A stretch of DNA of 64,000 nucleotides. It comes from Saccharospirillum mangrovi (GTDB taxonomy: Bacteria > Pseudomonadota > Gammaproteobacteria > Pseudomonadales > Natronospirillaceae). Position numbers and translations under genes: made by a program. The stretch covers positions 1,176,001-1,240,000 of the forward strand of contig NZ_CP031415.1 of the NCBI RefSeq assembly GCF_003367315.1, read 5' to 3'. Shown here one piece after another: positions 43,384 through 52,325 of the stretch (positions are counted from its first letter, which is position 1; each line of letters opens with the position of its first letter). The notes under the pieces are model-generated. The model was not told where the DNA came from. It saw only the letters and a list, made by a program, of their open reading frames with translations, and did not search any database.

Positions 43384-43540
43384 GGTTTCCCCGGCATTGT
43401 TGTAACTAGTGGCACCGGTTGCTGCCCCGACCGGTGGTTGCGGTCAGACTCACAGAGTCGACCAAACAGTAGGTGTAAGTGGTCTTTCTGCGGATAGCTC
43501 TCTTGATACGGTGTGTTCAAGTCACTGAGGGTCATTCGGT

Positions 43541-43577
43541 AGGAGCTGGATAATAGGTAGTTCCAGATAACTTAGGA
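43541..43577 (+). promoter_or_regulatory. GGA motifs in csrA leader, possible CsrA autoregulation
   Basis: AGGA at 43541-43544, GGA at 43548-43550 and the Shine-Dalgarno AGGAG at 43574-43578 lie within 45 nt of the csrA ATG. CsrA binds ANGGA motifs, and E. coli csrA is autoregulated through its leader. Function here is inferred from motif density and position only. Confidence 0.35.
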
Positions 43578-43585
43578 GAAATTCG

Positions 43586-43780
43586 ATGCTTATTTTGACT
43601 CGCCGCGTGGGTGAAACCCTAATGGTGGGTGACGAAGTCACCGTCACCGTACTTGGCGTGAAAGGGAATCAGGTTCGCATTGGTGTAAATGCCCCCAAGG
43701 ATGTTGCGGTACACCGTGAAGAGATTTATCAGCGCATTCAGCGTGAGATGGGTCAACCTGAAGGTGAAGACCAGGCCTGA
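43586..43780 (+). CDS. csrA: Carbon storage regulator CsrA
   Basis: A 64-residue RNA-binding dimer that controls translation and stability of mRNAs for carbon flux, motility and biofilm. [15 protein letters not shown] and [21 protein letters not shown] are almost family consensus; R44 of the RNA-binding surface is within the AVHREE segment. Lies between lysC and tRNA-Ser, a widely conserved location. A strong AGGAG precedes the ATG. Confidence 0.98.
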   Translation: MLILTRRVGETLMVGDEVTVTVLGVKGNQVRIGVNAPKDVAVHREEIYQRIQREMGQPEGEDQA

Positions 43781-43852
43781 GGGCTCTGTCAGCGGCATGC
43801 GTACCGCACCGAATAAGATGAGCTAATCGCTTAATTTTATTGAGTTTTTTCC

Positions 43853-43880
43853 TTTCATTTTGGAAATAACATGGTAAGAT
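43853..43880 (+). promoter_or_regulatory. Candidate promoter for tRNA-Ser
   Basis: -35 TTTCAT (43853-43858), 16 nt, -10 TAAGAT (43875-43880), then GCGCGCC discriminator, 14 nt before the tRNA. The GC-rich discriminator is typical of stable-RNA promoters; the -35 is weak. Confidence 0.45.
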
Positions 43881-43894
43881 GCGCGCCGTTGTTC

Positions 43895-43984
43895 GGAGAG
43901 ATGGCCGAGTGGCTGAAGGCGCACCCCTGCTAAGGGTGTATGGGAGAAATCTCATCGAGGGTTCGAATCCCTCTCTCTCCGCCA
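43895..43984 (+). tRNA. tRNA-Ser (anticodon GCT)
   Basis: A 90-nt class II tRNA. Acceptor GGAGAGA pairs with TCTCTCC; the anticodon loop is CTGCTAA with anticodon GCT (AGY codons). It has a long variable arm and T-loop GGTTCGAATCC, with an encoded CCA at 43982-43984. Located after csrA, as in many relatives. Confidence 0.97.
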
Positions 43985-44067
43985 TTTGCTCTTGTTGATG
44001 TCACTGATATTTGAGTGATGTCCGACGGCAAAATCGATGATCGGTCCCGGGCCGGTCATCGTGTTAA

Positions 44068-44144
44068 GCGCCCGTAGCTCAGCTGGATAGAGTACCTGGC
44101 TACGAACCAGGCGGTCGCACGTTCGAATCGTGCCGGGCGCGCCA
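44068..44144 (+). tRNA. tRNA-Arg (anticodon ACG), copy 1
   Basis: A 77-nt tRNA: acceptor GCGCCCG/CGGGCGC, anticodon stem CCTGG/CCAGG around CTACGAA, T-loop GTTCGAATC, encoded CCA. The A34 of ACG is normally deaminated to inosine by TadA, reading CGU, CGC and CGA. Confidence 0.97.
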
Positions 44145-44219
44145 TTTCCAAGGTCAACTTGTCCATCGGGGCTAAGTTGATAACGCTCTTGCTTCAAAGA
44201 GCCTAAACCGAAGCACTTC

Positions 44220-44296
44220 GCGCCCGTAGCTCAGCTGGATAGAGTACCTGGCTACGAACCAGGCGGTCGCACGTTCGAATCGTGCCGGGCGCGCCA
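44220..44296 (+). tRNA. tRNA-Arg (anticodon ACG), copy 2
   Basis: Identical in all 77 positions to copy 1 (44068-44144), 75 bp downstream. Tandem gene duplication raises tRNA-Arg dosage; the spacer differs from the upstream flank. Confidence 0.97.
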
Positions 44297-44332
44297 TCTT
44301 CCCTTCCGTTTCTTCCGTTTGATTTTCACCTC

Positions 44333-45271
44333 TTAAGCCACCGCTTTAATCCGTTGATCCAACCGTTTCAGTTCGCGTTCGCCTCGTACGGCCTGCCACA
44401 GTTGTTCCGCCTCCGGATGCACCTGGCGCAAATGATTGAGCCACTGTTTTAACCGACCGGCGCAGTACCGTTCGGGCATAACACGACGCACATCCTGCCA
44501 AAACTCCCCAATCAACGGTTGCAATTGCGACCAAGGCGTAGCCGCAGTATCCGATTGTTGGCGAATGCGTTGCGCCAAGTCGGGGTTGCGCACCGCGCCA
44601 CGGCCAAGCATGGCATCGGCAGTGCCGACAATTTCGATGCAACGGCGGTAGTCCTCCGGCGTCCAGATATCGCCGTTGGCAATCAGCGGCAAGCGCAGCT
44701 GTTCGCGCAGTCGAGCCAGTTCGTCCCAATGCGCTGGCGGCGCGTAACCCTGCACTTTGGTGCGAGCGTGCACCGTTAATTCTGTAGCGCCGGCGCTTTC
44801 GATAGCCAGCGCGTTGTCGAGCATCAGGCTGGCGTCGTCGTAACCCAGACGCATCTTGGCGGACACCGTAACCTCGGCGGGAACCGCCTGGCGTACGGCC
44901 TGAACAACGCGAAAAATGGTGTCCGGTTCGCGCAGCAAAATGGCGCCGCCTAAACTGCGGTTGACGGTTTTGCTGGGGCAGCCGAAGTTGAGGTCGATGC
45001 CGAAGGAACCCAATTCGATGGCACGCTGCGCATTGGCGGCCATGGCATCAAGATGGTTGCCCAGCAACTGCACCCGCACTGGGGTGTTGCTGGCGGTTCG
45101 TCCGCCATCCAGCAGCTCCGGACAGATGCGATAAAAGACGCTGTCGGGCAGTGGCCGGTCGACCACGCGGACAAATTCCGACACCACCCAATCAAAACCG
45201 CCCTGAGCGGTGATCAGGCGGCGCAAAAAGTGGTCAGCCAGGCCTTCCATCGGCGCGAGAACCAGGCGCAT
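44333..45271 (-). CDS. dusC: tRNA-dihydrouridine(16) synthase DusC
   Basis: A 312-residue FMN enzyme reducing U16 in tRNA D-loops. The N-terminus LVLAPMEGLADHFLRRL resembles DusC, the catalytic Cys is in LNFGCPSKTVNRSLGGA, and ANGDIWTPEDYRRC lines the flavin site. Convergent with the tRNA-Arg genes, so a tRNA modifier lies beside tRNAs. Start ATG at 45269-45271. Confidence 0.93.
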   Translation of the reverse strand: MRLVLAPMEGLADHFLRRLITAQGGFDWVVSEFVRVVDRPLPDSVFYRICPELLDGGRTASNTPVRVQLLGNHLDAMAANAQRAIELGSFGIDLNFGCPSKTVNRSLGGAILLREPDTIFRVVQAVRQAVPAEVTVSAKMRLGYDDASLMLDNALAIESAGATELTVHARTKVQGYAPPAHWDELARLREQLRLPLIANGDIWTPEDYRRCIEIVGTADAMLGRGAVRNPDLAQRIRQQSDTAATPWSQLQPLIGEFWQDVRRVMPERYCAGRLKQWLNHLRQVHPEAEQLWQAVRGERELKRLDQRIKAVA

Positions 45272-45599
45272 AGATCAAACAAATCCAAATGTGGGAATGC
45301 GCCGAAAGTCTAGTCAAACCGACAGCTGGATCAAGCGAAAAAGCGCTGTCAATTCAGCATCTTGCAATGATTTGTTGTGAAAATTGCCGAATCGGCCTCG
45401 GTTGCTTGTGTTCTTGTTGTTGGGGTAACCTTGGGCGCGTTTGGGCTGCCTCACTGGCTGTTTGTGGGGGACAAATAATTAAAACGACAGAGCACCTACG
45501 GCTCTGCTGAAACACCCAAAACGTCCGGCCGCTCAAGGTCCCGGCCGCGCCAAATCGGACGGCCTGACCCTGCCGTCTGATCGAGCAAGGACCTATGTT
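45272..45599. other. Intergenic region between divergent dusC and oadG
   Basis: 328 bp holding promoters for both directions by necessity. I see T-rich DNA at 45400-45430 and an AATAAT at 45474-45479, but no confident -35/-10 pair. A small hairpin CAGAGC/GCTCTG lies at about 45487-45505 without a T run. No gene is evident in it. Confidence 0.5.
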
Positions 45600-45827
45600 A
45601 TGTCTGATCTGATGATGAGCGGCTTTGAGCTGATGCTGTTGGGCATGGGCACCGTTTTCGTCTTCCTCACCGTTCTGGTGATCGGTACGTCTGCCATGTC
45701 TCGGTTGATCATGCTGGTACCGGGCACCCCCGAACCCGAACCCAAACGTTCGAACCGAGCCAACCGCGACGATCTGTCTGAAGTCGCAGCGGTTGCTGCG
45801 GCGGTCAAGGCGGTACACGGCCGCTGA
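45600..45827 (+). CDS. oadG: Oxaloacetate decarboxylase gamma subunit
   Basis: A 75-residue small membrane subunit that assembles and links OadA to OadB and carries zinc at its C-terminus in known enzymes. One transmembrane helix (about residues 9-33, [21 protein letters not shown]) matches the OadG start motif. A proline-rich linker follows. First gene of the oadGAB operon, with AGGA 8 nt upstream of the ATG. Confidence 0.92.
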   Translation: MSDLMMSGFELMLLGMGTVFVFLTVLVIGTSAMSRLIMLVPGTPEPEPKRSNRANRDDLSEVAAVAAAVKAVHGR

Positions 45828-45868
45828 GCCGAGCGCACGATACGATTCCCACGCTAAGGGCGAACACC

Positions 45869-47662
45869 ATGACAACAAACAAAAATCCCATTCAGCTGAC
45901 CGACGTCGTCCTGCGCGACGCTCATCAGTCGCTGTTCGCAACCCGTCTGCGTCTCGATGACATGCTGCCGATCTGCGAGAAACTCGATCAAATCGGCTAC
46001 TGGTCAGTCGAATCCTGGGGCGGCGCCACCTTTGATGCCTGCATTCGCTATCTGGGTGAAGACCCCTGGGAGCGCATTCGCGAGCTGAAAAAAGCCATGC
46101 CCAACACCCGTCAGCAGATGTTGCTGCGCGGCCAAAATCTGCTCGGTTATCGCCATTACGCCGATGACGTGGTTGACCGTTTTGTTGAACGCGCCGTTAC
46201 CAACGGCGTCGATGTGTTCCGTGTCTTCGATGCCATGAATGATCCGCGCAATCTGCAACGCGCCATGGCCGCCGTGAAGAAGAATGGCGCCCACGCTCAA
46301 GGCACTATTTCCTATACCACCAGCCCGGTGCACAACACCGACGCCTGGGTGGAACTGGCGCAGCAGATTGCGGCCATGGGCGCTGACTCGCTGGCGATCA
46401 AAGACATGGCCGGCATCCTGACGCCTTACGACGCTTATGACTTAGTCAGCCGCCTGAAAGCTACGCTGGACATTCCGATTGCGCTGCATTGCCATGCCAC
46501 CGCGGGCTTGTCGTCGATGACGATTATGAAAGCCATCGAAGCGGGTATTGATCGCGTCGACACCGCCATTTCATCGATGTCCATGACCTACGGCCATTCG
46601 CCGACCGAATCCATTGTTGCCATGCTGCAAGGCACCGAGCGCGACCCGGGTTTTGACTTGCACAAGCTCGAAGAAATCGCCGCCTATTTCCGCGCTGTGC
46701 GTAAAAAATACGCGGCCTTTGAAGGCCAGTTGCGCGGCGTTGATTCGCGCATTCTGGTCGCTCAGGTGCCGGGTGGCATGCTGACCAACATGGAAAGCCA
46801 ACTCAAAGAGCAGGGTGCCGGCGACAAATTCGATCAGGTGCTGGAAGAAATTCCGCGCGTCCGCGAAGACCTGGGTTACATCCCGCTGGTCACGCCGACG
46901 TCGCAAATTGTCGGCACTCAGGCGGTGTTGAATGTGCTGACTGGCGAGCGTTACAAATCCATTTCCAAAGAAACCCAGGCGATTCTGAAGGGTGAATACG
47001 GCTCGGCGCCGGCGCCGTTTAACGCCGAGTTGCAGGCCAAAGTGCTGGACGGTGCAGAGCCGATCAGTTGCCGCCCGGCGGATTTGATTGAATCGGAAAT
47101 GGACCGGCTCAGCGACGAGCTGGCAGCCATCGCTAAAGACAAAGGTTTCCAACTGGCGGTCGATGCCGTCGACGATGTACTGACCTACGCACTGTTCCCG
47201 CAAATCGGGCTGAAATTCCTGGAAAACCGTGGCAACGCCAGTGCCTTCGAGCCGGTGCCGACCGGCACCAGTGCGACCCCGGCGAAAGGCACGGACGAGA
47301 GCAGTACCTACACCGTTGAAGTCAACGGCAAGTCGTACGTGGCGCAAGTGGATGCCCGTGGCGATGTCAGCGTCAATATCAATGGCAAGGCGTATCAGAC
47401 GCGTATCAGTGCCGGTGGCGAGGTATCGGCTGCCCCGGCGGCGTCGGCCAGTGGCCTGGAGATTCCTGCACCATTGGCCGGCAATATCTTCAAAGTGCTG
47501 GTTGAGCCGGGCGATCAGGTCGAAGAAGGCGAGGTGGTGGTGATCCTCGAAGCCATGAAGATGGAAACCGAAGTCTGCGCCTCGGCGTCCGGTACGGTCA
47601 GTGCCGTGGCAGTGAAGGCGGGCGATTCGGTGTCCGTCGGCGACACTCTGCTGACGCTGTGA
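45869..47662 (+). CDS. oadA: Oxaloacetate decarboxylase alpha subunit
   Basis: A 597-residue biotin carboxyltransferase subunit. The DRE-TIM barrel begins [15 protein letters not shown] with the metal/oxaloacetate site, a PYC/OADA domain covers about residues 270-470, and the C-terminal biotinyl domain has the biotin Lys564 in LEAMKMETE. The linker at about 465-525 is Ser/Thr/Gly/Ala-rich. The product hands CO2 to OadB, driving Na+ export. Confidence 0.96.
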   Translation: MTTNKNPIQLTDVVLRDAHQSLFATRLRLDDMLPICEKLDQIGYWSVESWGGATFDACIRYLGEDPWERIRELKKAMPNTRQQMLLRGQNLLGYRHYADDVVDRFVERAVTNGVDVFRVFDAMNDPRNLQRAMAAVKKNGAHAQGTISYTTSPVHNTDAWVELAQQIAAMGADSLAIKDMAGILTPYDAYDLVSRLKATLDIPIALHCHATAGLSSMTIMKAIEAGIDRVDTAISSMSMTYGHSPTESIVAMLQGTERDPGFDLHKLEEIAAYFRAVRKKYAAFEGQLRGVDSRILVAQVPGGMLTNMESQLKEQGAGDKFDQVLEEIPRVREDLGYIPLVTPTSQIVGTQAVLNVLTGERYKSISKETQAILKGEYGSAPAPFNAELQAKVLDGAEPISCRPADLIESEMDRLSDELAAIAKDKGFQLAVDAVDDVLTYALFPQIGLKFLENRGNASAFEPVPTGTSATPAKGTDESSTYTVEVNGKSYVAQVDARGDVSVNINGKAYQTRISAGGEVSAAPAASASGLEIPAPLAGNIFKVLVEPGDQVEEGEVVVILEAMKMETEVCASASGTVSAVAVKAGDSVSVGDTLLTL

Positions 47663-47669
47663 GGACGGC

Positions 47670-48836
47670 ATGGATAAACTGAACTTACTGCTGACCCAAT
47701 CCGGTCTGGCTAATTTAACCCTGGGCCAGTTGGCGATGATTCTGGTTGGCCTGCTGCTGATCTATCTGGCGATTCGCAAAGGCTTTGAACCCTTGCTGCT
47801 GTTGCCGATTGGCTTCGGCGCCATCCTGGTCAACATTCCCGAAGCCGGCATGTACGCCGCGCCGGTGTACGGTGACGATGGCCATTTGCTGTCGGCCGGC
47901 GGGCTGTTGTATTACGTCTACCACATCGGGATTGGCAGCGGCGTATTCCCGTTGCTGATCTTCATGGGCGTTGGTGCGATGACCGATTTCGGCCCGATGC
48001 TGGCGAACCCCAAAACGCTGTTTTTGGGCGCGGCGGCGCAATTCGGTATCTTCGGCACCATCATCGGCGCGGTCTGGATGAGTTCGATGGGTTGGATGGA
48101 TTTCTCGCTCACCGACGCCGCCGCCATCGGCATCATTGGCGGTGCCGACGGTCCGACCTCCATCTTCATTGCCAGCCGCTTGGCGCCGGACATGCTCGGA
48201 GCCATCGCCGTGGCCGCCTACAGCTACATGGCGTTGGTGCCGTTGATCCAGCCGCCGATCATGCGCTTGCTGACCACTCAGAAAGAACGCGCCATCACCA
48301 TGACGCAGTTGCGGGTGGTGTCCAAGCGCGAAAAGATCATCTTCCCCTTGCTGGTGTTGGTTCTGGTTGCCTTGTTCTTGCCGTCGGCGACGCCGCTGCT
48401 GGGCATGTTCTGTTTCGGCAATCTGATGCGTGAAAGCGGCGTGGTGGAGCGCTTGAGCGATACAGCCCAGAACGCCCTGATGAACACCGTCACCATCTTT
48501 TTGGGGTTGGCCGTGGGCTCGAAACTCAGCGCCGAGGCCTTCCTGAACGTGGAAACTCTGGGCATTTTGCTACTCGGCCTGGCGGCATTCTGTGTCGGCA
48601 CCATGGCCGGGGTGTTGATGGCTAAGGGGATGAATCTGGTTAGCAAAACCCCGATCAATCCGCTGATTGGCTCGGCTGGCGTTTCTGCCGTGCCGATGGC
48701 TGCCCGGGTGTCCAACAAGGTCGGACTGGAAGCCAATAATCAGAACTTCCTGTTGATGCACGCCATGGGGCCAAACGTGGCCGGTGTGATCGGTTCTGCC
48801 GTCGCCGCCGGCGTTCTGCTCGCCTACCTGGGCTGA
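47670..48836 (+). CDS. oadB: Oxaloacetate decarboxylase beta subunit (Na+ pump)
   Basis: A 388-residue polytopic membrane protein that decarboxylates carboxybiotin and exports Na+. About nine to ten transmembrane stretches; [25 protein letters not shown] carries the conserved ion-binding Asp, and [31 protein letters not shown] and [16 protein letters not shown] are hallmarks. 7 nt after oadA, ending with a terminator. The pump couples oxaloacetate to pyruvate with a sodium gradient. Confidence 0.97.
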   Translation: MDKLNLLLTQSGLANLTLGQLAMILVGLLLIYLAIRKGFEPLLLLPIGFGAILVNIPEAGMYAAPVYGDDGHLLSAGGLLYYVYHIGIGSGVFPLLIFMGVGAMTDFGPMLANPKTLFLGAAAQFGIFGTIIGAVWMSSMGWMDFSLTDAAAIGIIGGADGPTSIFIASRLAPDMLGAIAVAAYSYMALVPLIQPPIMRLLTTQKERAITMTQLRVVSKREKIIFPLLVLVLVALFLPSATPLLGMFCFGNLMRESGVVERLSDTAQNALMNTVTIFLGLAVGSKLSAEAFLNVETLGILLLGLAAFCVGTMAGVLMAKGMNLVSKTPINPLIGSAGVSAVPMAARVSNKVGLEANNQNFLLMHAMGPNVAGVIGSAVAAGVLLAYLG

Positions 48837-48856
48837 AATCAAACGATTCAAACGAT

Positions 48857-48878
48857 GCCGCCTCCGGGCGGCGTTTTT
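48857..48878 (+). terminator. Intrinsic terminator after oadB
   Basis: GCCGCC (48857-48862), TCCG loop, GGCGGC (48867-48872), GTTTTTCG. It ends the oadGAB transcript and isolates the cassette downstream. Confidence 0.8.
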
Positions 48879-48954
48879 CGTTTGAGTCGGCTATATGGTC
48901 ACCCGCCTGGGCATGGCATACTGCCGCTTTGATCTCCCCTTTTAAGGATGGTAC

Positions 48955-50199
48955 ATGGAAATTCTGGCGTCTTTTTCGGCCCTGACGTGGCTCTTTATGG
49001 CGTTGATTCTGGGCTTGCTGGCGTATTTCCACGGCCCGGTTTATTCGGCTCACACGGCCAATTACACACCCAGTATTCTGACGTCGATTGGCATCTTCGG
49101 TACTTTTATCGGCGTCGCCCTGGGTTTGGCAGGCTTCGATACCACCGACATTCAGGCCAGTGTTCCCGATCTGCTCAATGGTCTGAAAACCGCTTTCTGG
49201 ACCTCCATTGCCGGCCTCGCCGGTGCACTGACCATCAAGTTCCGCTACGCCATTTCCAGCATGCGCGTACGGGCGCATCGCGAAGCCAAACAAACGGCGA
49301 CGATGGACGATTTGGCCTGGCACCTGGAACGCATCTCCAACCATCTCAGTGGCGAAGACGACGAAGCGCTGACGCTGATGTTGAAACAACAACATGAAGC
49401 GCAGCGGGCACAGCAACAGGACATGGTTGACGCCATCCGCAACTATCAACGCGACATGACCGAAGCCAACAAGACAGCGCTGCAGGAAGCCATCGGTCAC
49501 GTGATGCGCGAGTTCAACACTCGCATCGAGGAGCAATATGGCGAAAACTTCCGCCGCCTGAACGAAGCGGTCGGTCGCATGGCCGAATGGCAGCAACAGA
49601 ATCGCGACCAGATCAACGAACTGGTGGAAAGCAACCGCGTCAGCGCCGAAAGTGCCCGCGCTGGGGCCGAAGCCTTTGAGCGTCTGATTCGGCAAACCCA
49701 ATCCTTTACCAGCGTTGCCGAAGACATGGAAACGCTGCTCGGCGCGCTGCGCACCCAGAGTGAAAACCTGCGCGATTATCTGTCGACGTTTTCATCGTTG
49801 GTCGCCGACGCACACCAAGGATTGCCGCAATTGGAAAACCGCATTCTGCAACTGACCGACACCTTGCGCGATGTAGTGGAAGGCCAGGGTAAACAGATGC
49901 GCCAGTTGCTCGAAGATGCCGCTGGTGGCATTCGCGAGACCAGCGCCAAAGTCAACGAGGCGCTGGTGGCTGGCACCGAAACCGCTCAGTCGCGGTTGGG
50001 CAAACAGTTAAACGAATTGCTCGAACGCAACGACGCCCAGATCAAGAAACTCGACGAAGCCATGGAAGCGGAATTGAATAAGGCGCTGAAATCTTTTGGC
50101 TATCAGTTGACGGCGCTGTCGGAAAAATTCGTTAACGACTACACCCCGCTGACCGATCGCCTGCACGATTTGATCAAGGCCGCAGAAACGTCGAAATGA
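48955..50199 (+). CDS. MotA/TolQ/ExbB-type ion channel protein with long coiled coil (ZorA-like)
   Basis: A 414-residue inner-membrane protein. Hydrophobic segments lie at about residues 6-26, 40-60 and 75-97, with the GIFGTFIGVALGLAGF and LLNGLKTAFWTSIAGLAGA motifs of MotA/ExbB-type channels. The remaining 300 residues are a charged helical tail rich in Gln, Glu and Arg, predicted coiled coil. This architecture is that of ZorA from Zorya anti-phage systems, where a ZorA5-ZorB2 motor drives a cytoplasmic tail, but no ZorC, ZorD or ZorE-type gene is adjacent. AAGGA precedes the ATG; it overlaps the next gene by 4 nt. A housekeeping envelope motor remains possible. Confidence 0.75.
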   Translation: MEILASFSALTWLFMALILGLLAYFHGPVYSAHTANYTPSILTSIGIFGTFIGVALGLAGFDTTDIQASVPDLLNGLKTAFWTSIAGLAGALTIKFRYAISSMRVRAHREAKQTATMDDLAWHLERISNHLSGEDDEALTLMLKQQHEAQRAQQQDMVDAIRNYQRDMTEANKTALQEAIGHVMREFNTRIEEQYGENFRRLNEAVGRMAEWQQQNRDQINELVESNRVSAESARAGAEAFERLIRQTQSFTSVAEDMETLLGALRTQSENLRDYLSTFSSLVADAHQGLPQLENRILQLTDTLRDVVEGQGKQMRQLLEDAAGGIRETSAKVNEALVAGTETAQSRLGKQLNELLERNDAQIKKLDEAMEAELNKALKSFGYQLTALSEKFVNDYTPLTDRLHDLIKAAETSK

Positions 50200-50894
50200 A
50201 CAACACTCAGGAACACATCGAACAGGAAGAACATTGGGTCTCGGTCAGTGACTTGATGGCCGGGTTGATGATGGTCTTTTTGTTGGTCGCCATCGTCTTC
50301 ATGGTCAACGCCGAAATCGAGCGTAATAAAGTGCGCGACGTGGCGATTTTGTACGACCGTCTGCGCACTCAGTTGTACCAGGATCTGGTGAATGAATTTG
50401 CACCCGATCTGGATCGCTGGGGCGCCGAAATTGATCCGGATTTGAGCATTCGTTTTAACCGCGAACAGCTCACCTTTGCGCAGGGCGAAAGCAATTTGCG
50501 GCCTGAATTTGAGAGCATTCTGAGCGAATTTTTCCCGCGTTATTTGCGCATTATTACCTCGGAAAAATACCGTCACGACATCGCCGAAGTGCGCATTGAA
50601 GGCCACACTTCCAGCGGCTGGGCCGGCCAGAGTGAAGACGCGGCTTACATTCTCAATATGGGTTTGAGCCAGGCGCGTACGCGTTCTGCGCTCGACTATG
50701 TGTTGAATCTGGATGCTGTGGCGGGCGAACGCATCTGGTTGAAACAGCACATGACGGCTAACGGTCTGTCGTCGTCAAAGCCGGTGTTGGACGCCAATGG
50801 AAATGAAGATCCCGACCGTTCCAGGCGTGTGGAATTCCGGGTGCGCACCGATGCCGAAAGCCGCATTGCTTCCATATTGGAGAGTCAGCTCTGA
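50196..50894 (+). CDS. OmpA/MotB-domain membrane protein (ZorB-like)
   Basis: A 232-residue protein with one transmembrane helix at about residues 20-38 (SDLMAGLMMVFLLVAIVFMV). D19 sits at its start, in the place of the MotB/ZorB proton-carrying Asp. A periplasmic OmpA-like peptidoglycan-binding domain follows: EGHTSS (135-140), LSQARTRS (157-164) and DRSRRVEFRV (207-216). It is the expected partner of the upstream channel protein. ATGA overlap with its partner, 1-nt overlap with the next gene: a single translational unit. Confidence 0.75.
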   Translation: MNNTQEHIEQEEHWVSVSDLMAGLMMVFLLVAIVFMVNAEIERNKVRDVAILYDRLRTQLYQDLVNEFAPDLDRWGAEIDPDLSIRFNREQLTFAQGESNLRPEFESILSEFFPRYLRIITSEKYRHDIAEVRIEGHTSSGWAGQSEDAAYILNMGLSQARTRSALDYVLNLDAVAGERIWLKQHMTANGLSSSKPVLDANGNEDPDRSRRVEFRVRTDAESRIASILESQL

Positions 50895-51388
50895 TGGAAT
50901 TGGTCGACTTCCTGCAGTTTGAACCGTTCAACGAGATGCGGGCGTCCATGGGCACCGATCAGCTGGGCTATTTCGAATTGTTCGATCCGAACATTCATCT
51001 GACCGGCGAAGAGCGTTCGCAATTAGAACGTCAAGGAATGTCGTTACCTTCACATCAGGTCGGCCGCTTGTTGGACCATACGCTGTGCTACAAAAACACC
51101 CGCATTGTTTTGGTTGGCGCTGGTTGCTATCACCTGTCGCATTGCGATCAGTTGACTGCCGCCGAAGAAGTGACCATTGCCACCAGCCTGCACCCGGTGA
51201 ATCCGTTAGCCTCGGTCTGCAAAGCCTGCTTGCAGCTGTTGGGGTATCAGGGTTACGACGAGCACAAGGGGCGCAAAGAAGGTTACAACGCGCGCGTGCT
51301 GGCCGATTTTTCGTTGCAGGAATTCTGGCGTGAATACCCGCCTTATCCGATCAAGCGTGGTCGCGAATTGGTCAAAGCGTTGGATTGA
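50894..51388 (+). CDS. Unrecognised Cys/His-rich protein of the ZorAB-like cassette
   Basis: A 164-residue soluble-looking protein I do not recognise: no signal peptide, no membrane segment. Its middle holds a cluster of potential metal ligands: C78, H80, H83, C84 (CYHLSHC), H100, and C109/C112 (CKAC). The C-terminus (ADFSLQEFWREYPPYPIKRGRELVKAL) is aromatic and basic. It starts inside the stop of the ZorB-like gene, so it is translated with the motor pair and probably acts with it, perhaps as the cytoplasmic effector or a regulator. It is not an obvious HNH nuclease (ZorE) or helicase (ZorD). Confidence 0.7.
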   Translation: MELVDFLQFEPFNEMRASMGTDQLGYFELFDPNIHLTGEERSQLERQGMSLPSHQVGRLLDHTLCYKNTRIVLVGAGCYHLSHCDQLTAAEEVTIATSLHPVNPLASVCKACLQLLGYQGYDEHKGRKEGYNARVLADFSLQEFWREYPPYPIKRGRELVKALD

Positions 51389-51427
51389 CCATTGGCTGCG
51401 TCTGCGGTCTGAGCGGTTCACCATTTG

Positions 51428-51446
51428 GCATGGCGACCGGCCATGC
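51428..51446 (+). other. Hairpin between the ZorAB-like cassette and tatT
   Basis: GCATGGC (51428-51434), 5-nt loop, GCCATGC (51440-51446), then GATTT. The T run is short, so it may be a weak terminator or an mRNA structure just before the tatT ribosome-binding site. Confidence 0.4.
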
Positions 51447-51467
51447 GATTTATCCAAGAGGAAAGTC

Positions 51468-52313
51468 ATGTCTCCTTTGCGTCTCATTTTGGTGTCTGGC
51501 TGGGCATTGCTGTTAAGCGGATGTGCCGCTTTTCAGCTGCCGGATAACCTGTCCAGTGCCATTCTCGACAGCGACGATTTGCAAACCGTCGAAGATGGTT
51601 TGCCCAGCTATTTGTTGATGGTCGATGCGCTGGTTGCCACCTATCCGAAAAATGAAGAAATGAAACGTACCGCGGCAACATTGAACGGCGCTTACGCTGG
51701 CGTATTTGTAGACACCACCGCCGTTGAACGCCGCAAAAACATGACCACCAAAGCGTTGGATTATGCCTTCGATGCGTTTTGTACCTATGACAAAGACGCC
51801 TGTGGCCTGCGTGATGTTCCGCCGGATGAACTGGCCGATACGCTGAGCCAGTGGGATGACGAAGACGATCTGCCATATCTCTATACCCTGGGCACCAGCT
51901 GGGCCGGTTACATTCAAGCGAACAGCGATGACTGGTTGGCGGTAGCCGAATTGGGGCAAGTGCAGGCGGTGTTGGAACAAGCAATCCGGATTGAGCCGGG
52001 CTACGAAAAAGGCACGGCCTTGTTGTACCTGGGCGTGATGAATTCCATTTTGCCGCCCAGCCTGGGTGGCAAGCCGGAGATCGCTCAGGATTATTTCGAG
52101 CGGGCGTTGGTTGCCGCCGATGGAGAAAACCTGATCATCCAGGTTTATTACGCGTCCCAGTACGCGCGCTTGTTGTTCGATCGCGAATTGCACGATCGAC
52201 TGCTTCAGGAGGTGTTAAGCAGTGATCCTTACGTTGAGGGTCTGACGTTGCAAAACATCTATGCTCAGCAAGAGGCCGCGCGTTTGCTGGCCAGCGCTGA
52301 CGATTATTTTTAA
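51468..52313 (+). CDS. TRAP-associated TPR lipoprotein (TatT family)
   Basis: A 281-residue lipoprotein: signal peptide SPLRLILVSGWALLLSGCAAF with lipobox Cys near residue 18. The rest is helical with TPR-like repeats (AVAELGQVQAVLEQAIRIEPGYEKGTALLYLGVMN; EIAQDYFERALVAAD). This is the T component of T-P-Q-M TRAP transporters, first characterised in Treponema pallidum, where it pairs with the substrate-binding P subunit. ATG at 51468 follows AAGAGGAAAG; the open frame upstream is longer but lacks a signal. dctP follows 12 nt later. Confidence 0.85.
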   Translation: MSPLRLILVSGWALLLSGCAAFQLPDNLSSAILDSDDLQTVEDGLPSYLLMVDALVATYPKNEEMKRTAATLNGAYAGVFVDTTAVERRKNMTTKALDYAFDAFCTYDKDACGLRDVPPDELADTLSQWDDEDDLPYLYTLGTSWAGYIQANSDDWLAVAELGQVQAVLEQAIRIEPGYEKGTALLYLGVMNSILPPSLGGKPEIAQDYFERALVAADGENLIIQVYYASQYARLLFDRELHDRLLQEVLSSDPYVEGLTLQNIYAQQEAARLLASADDYF

Positions 52314-52325
52314 GGAAGGTTGCCG

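Noticed and set aside
43413..43436. CACCGGT/ACCGGTG hairpin after lysC as a terminator
   Set aside because: The stem is good but there is no T run, so it is not supported as an intrinsic terminator.
43952..44197. Minus-strand open frame of 81 codons over the tRNA-Ser/tRNA-Arg region
   Set aside because: Antisense of tRNA genes (GAPGTIRTCDRLVRSQ-type peptide), not a protein gene.
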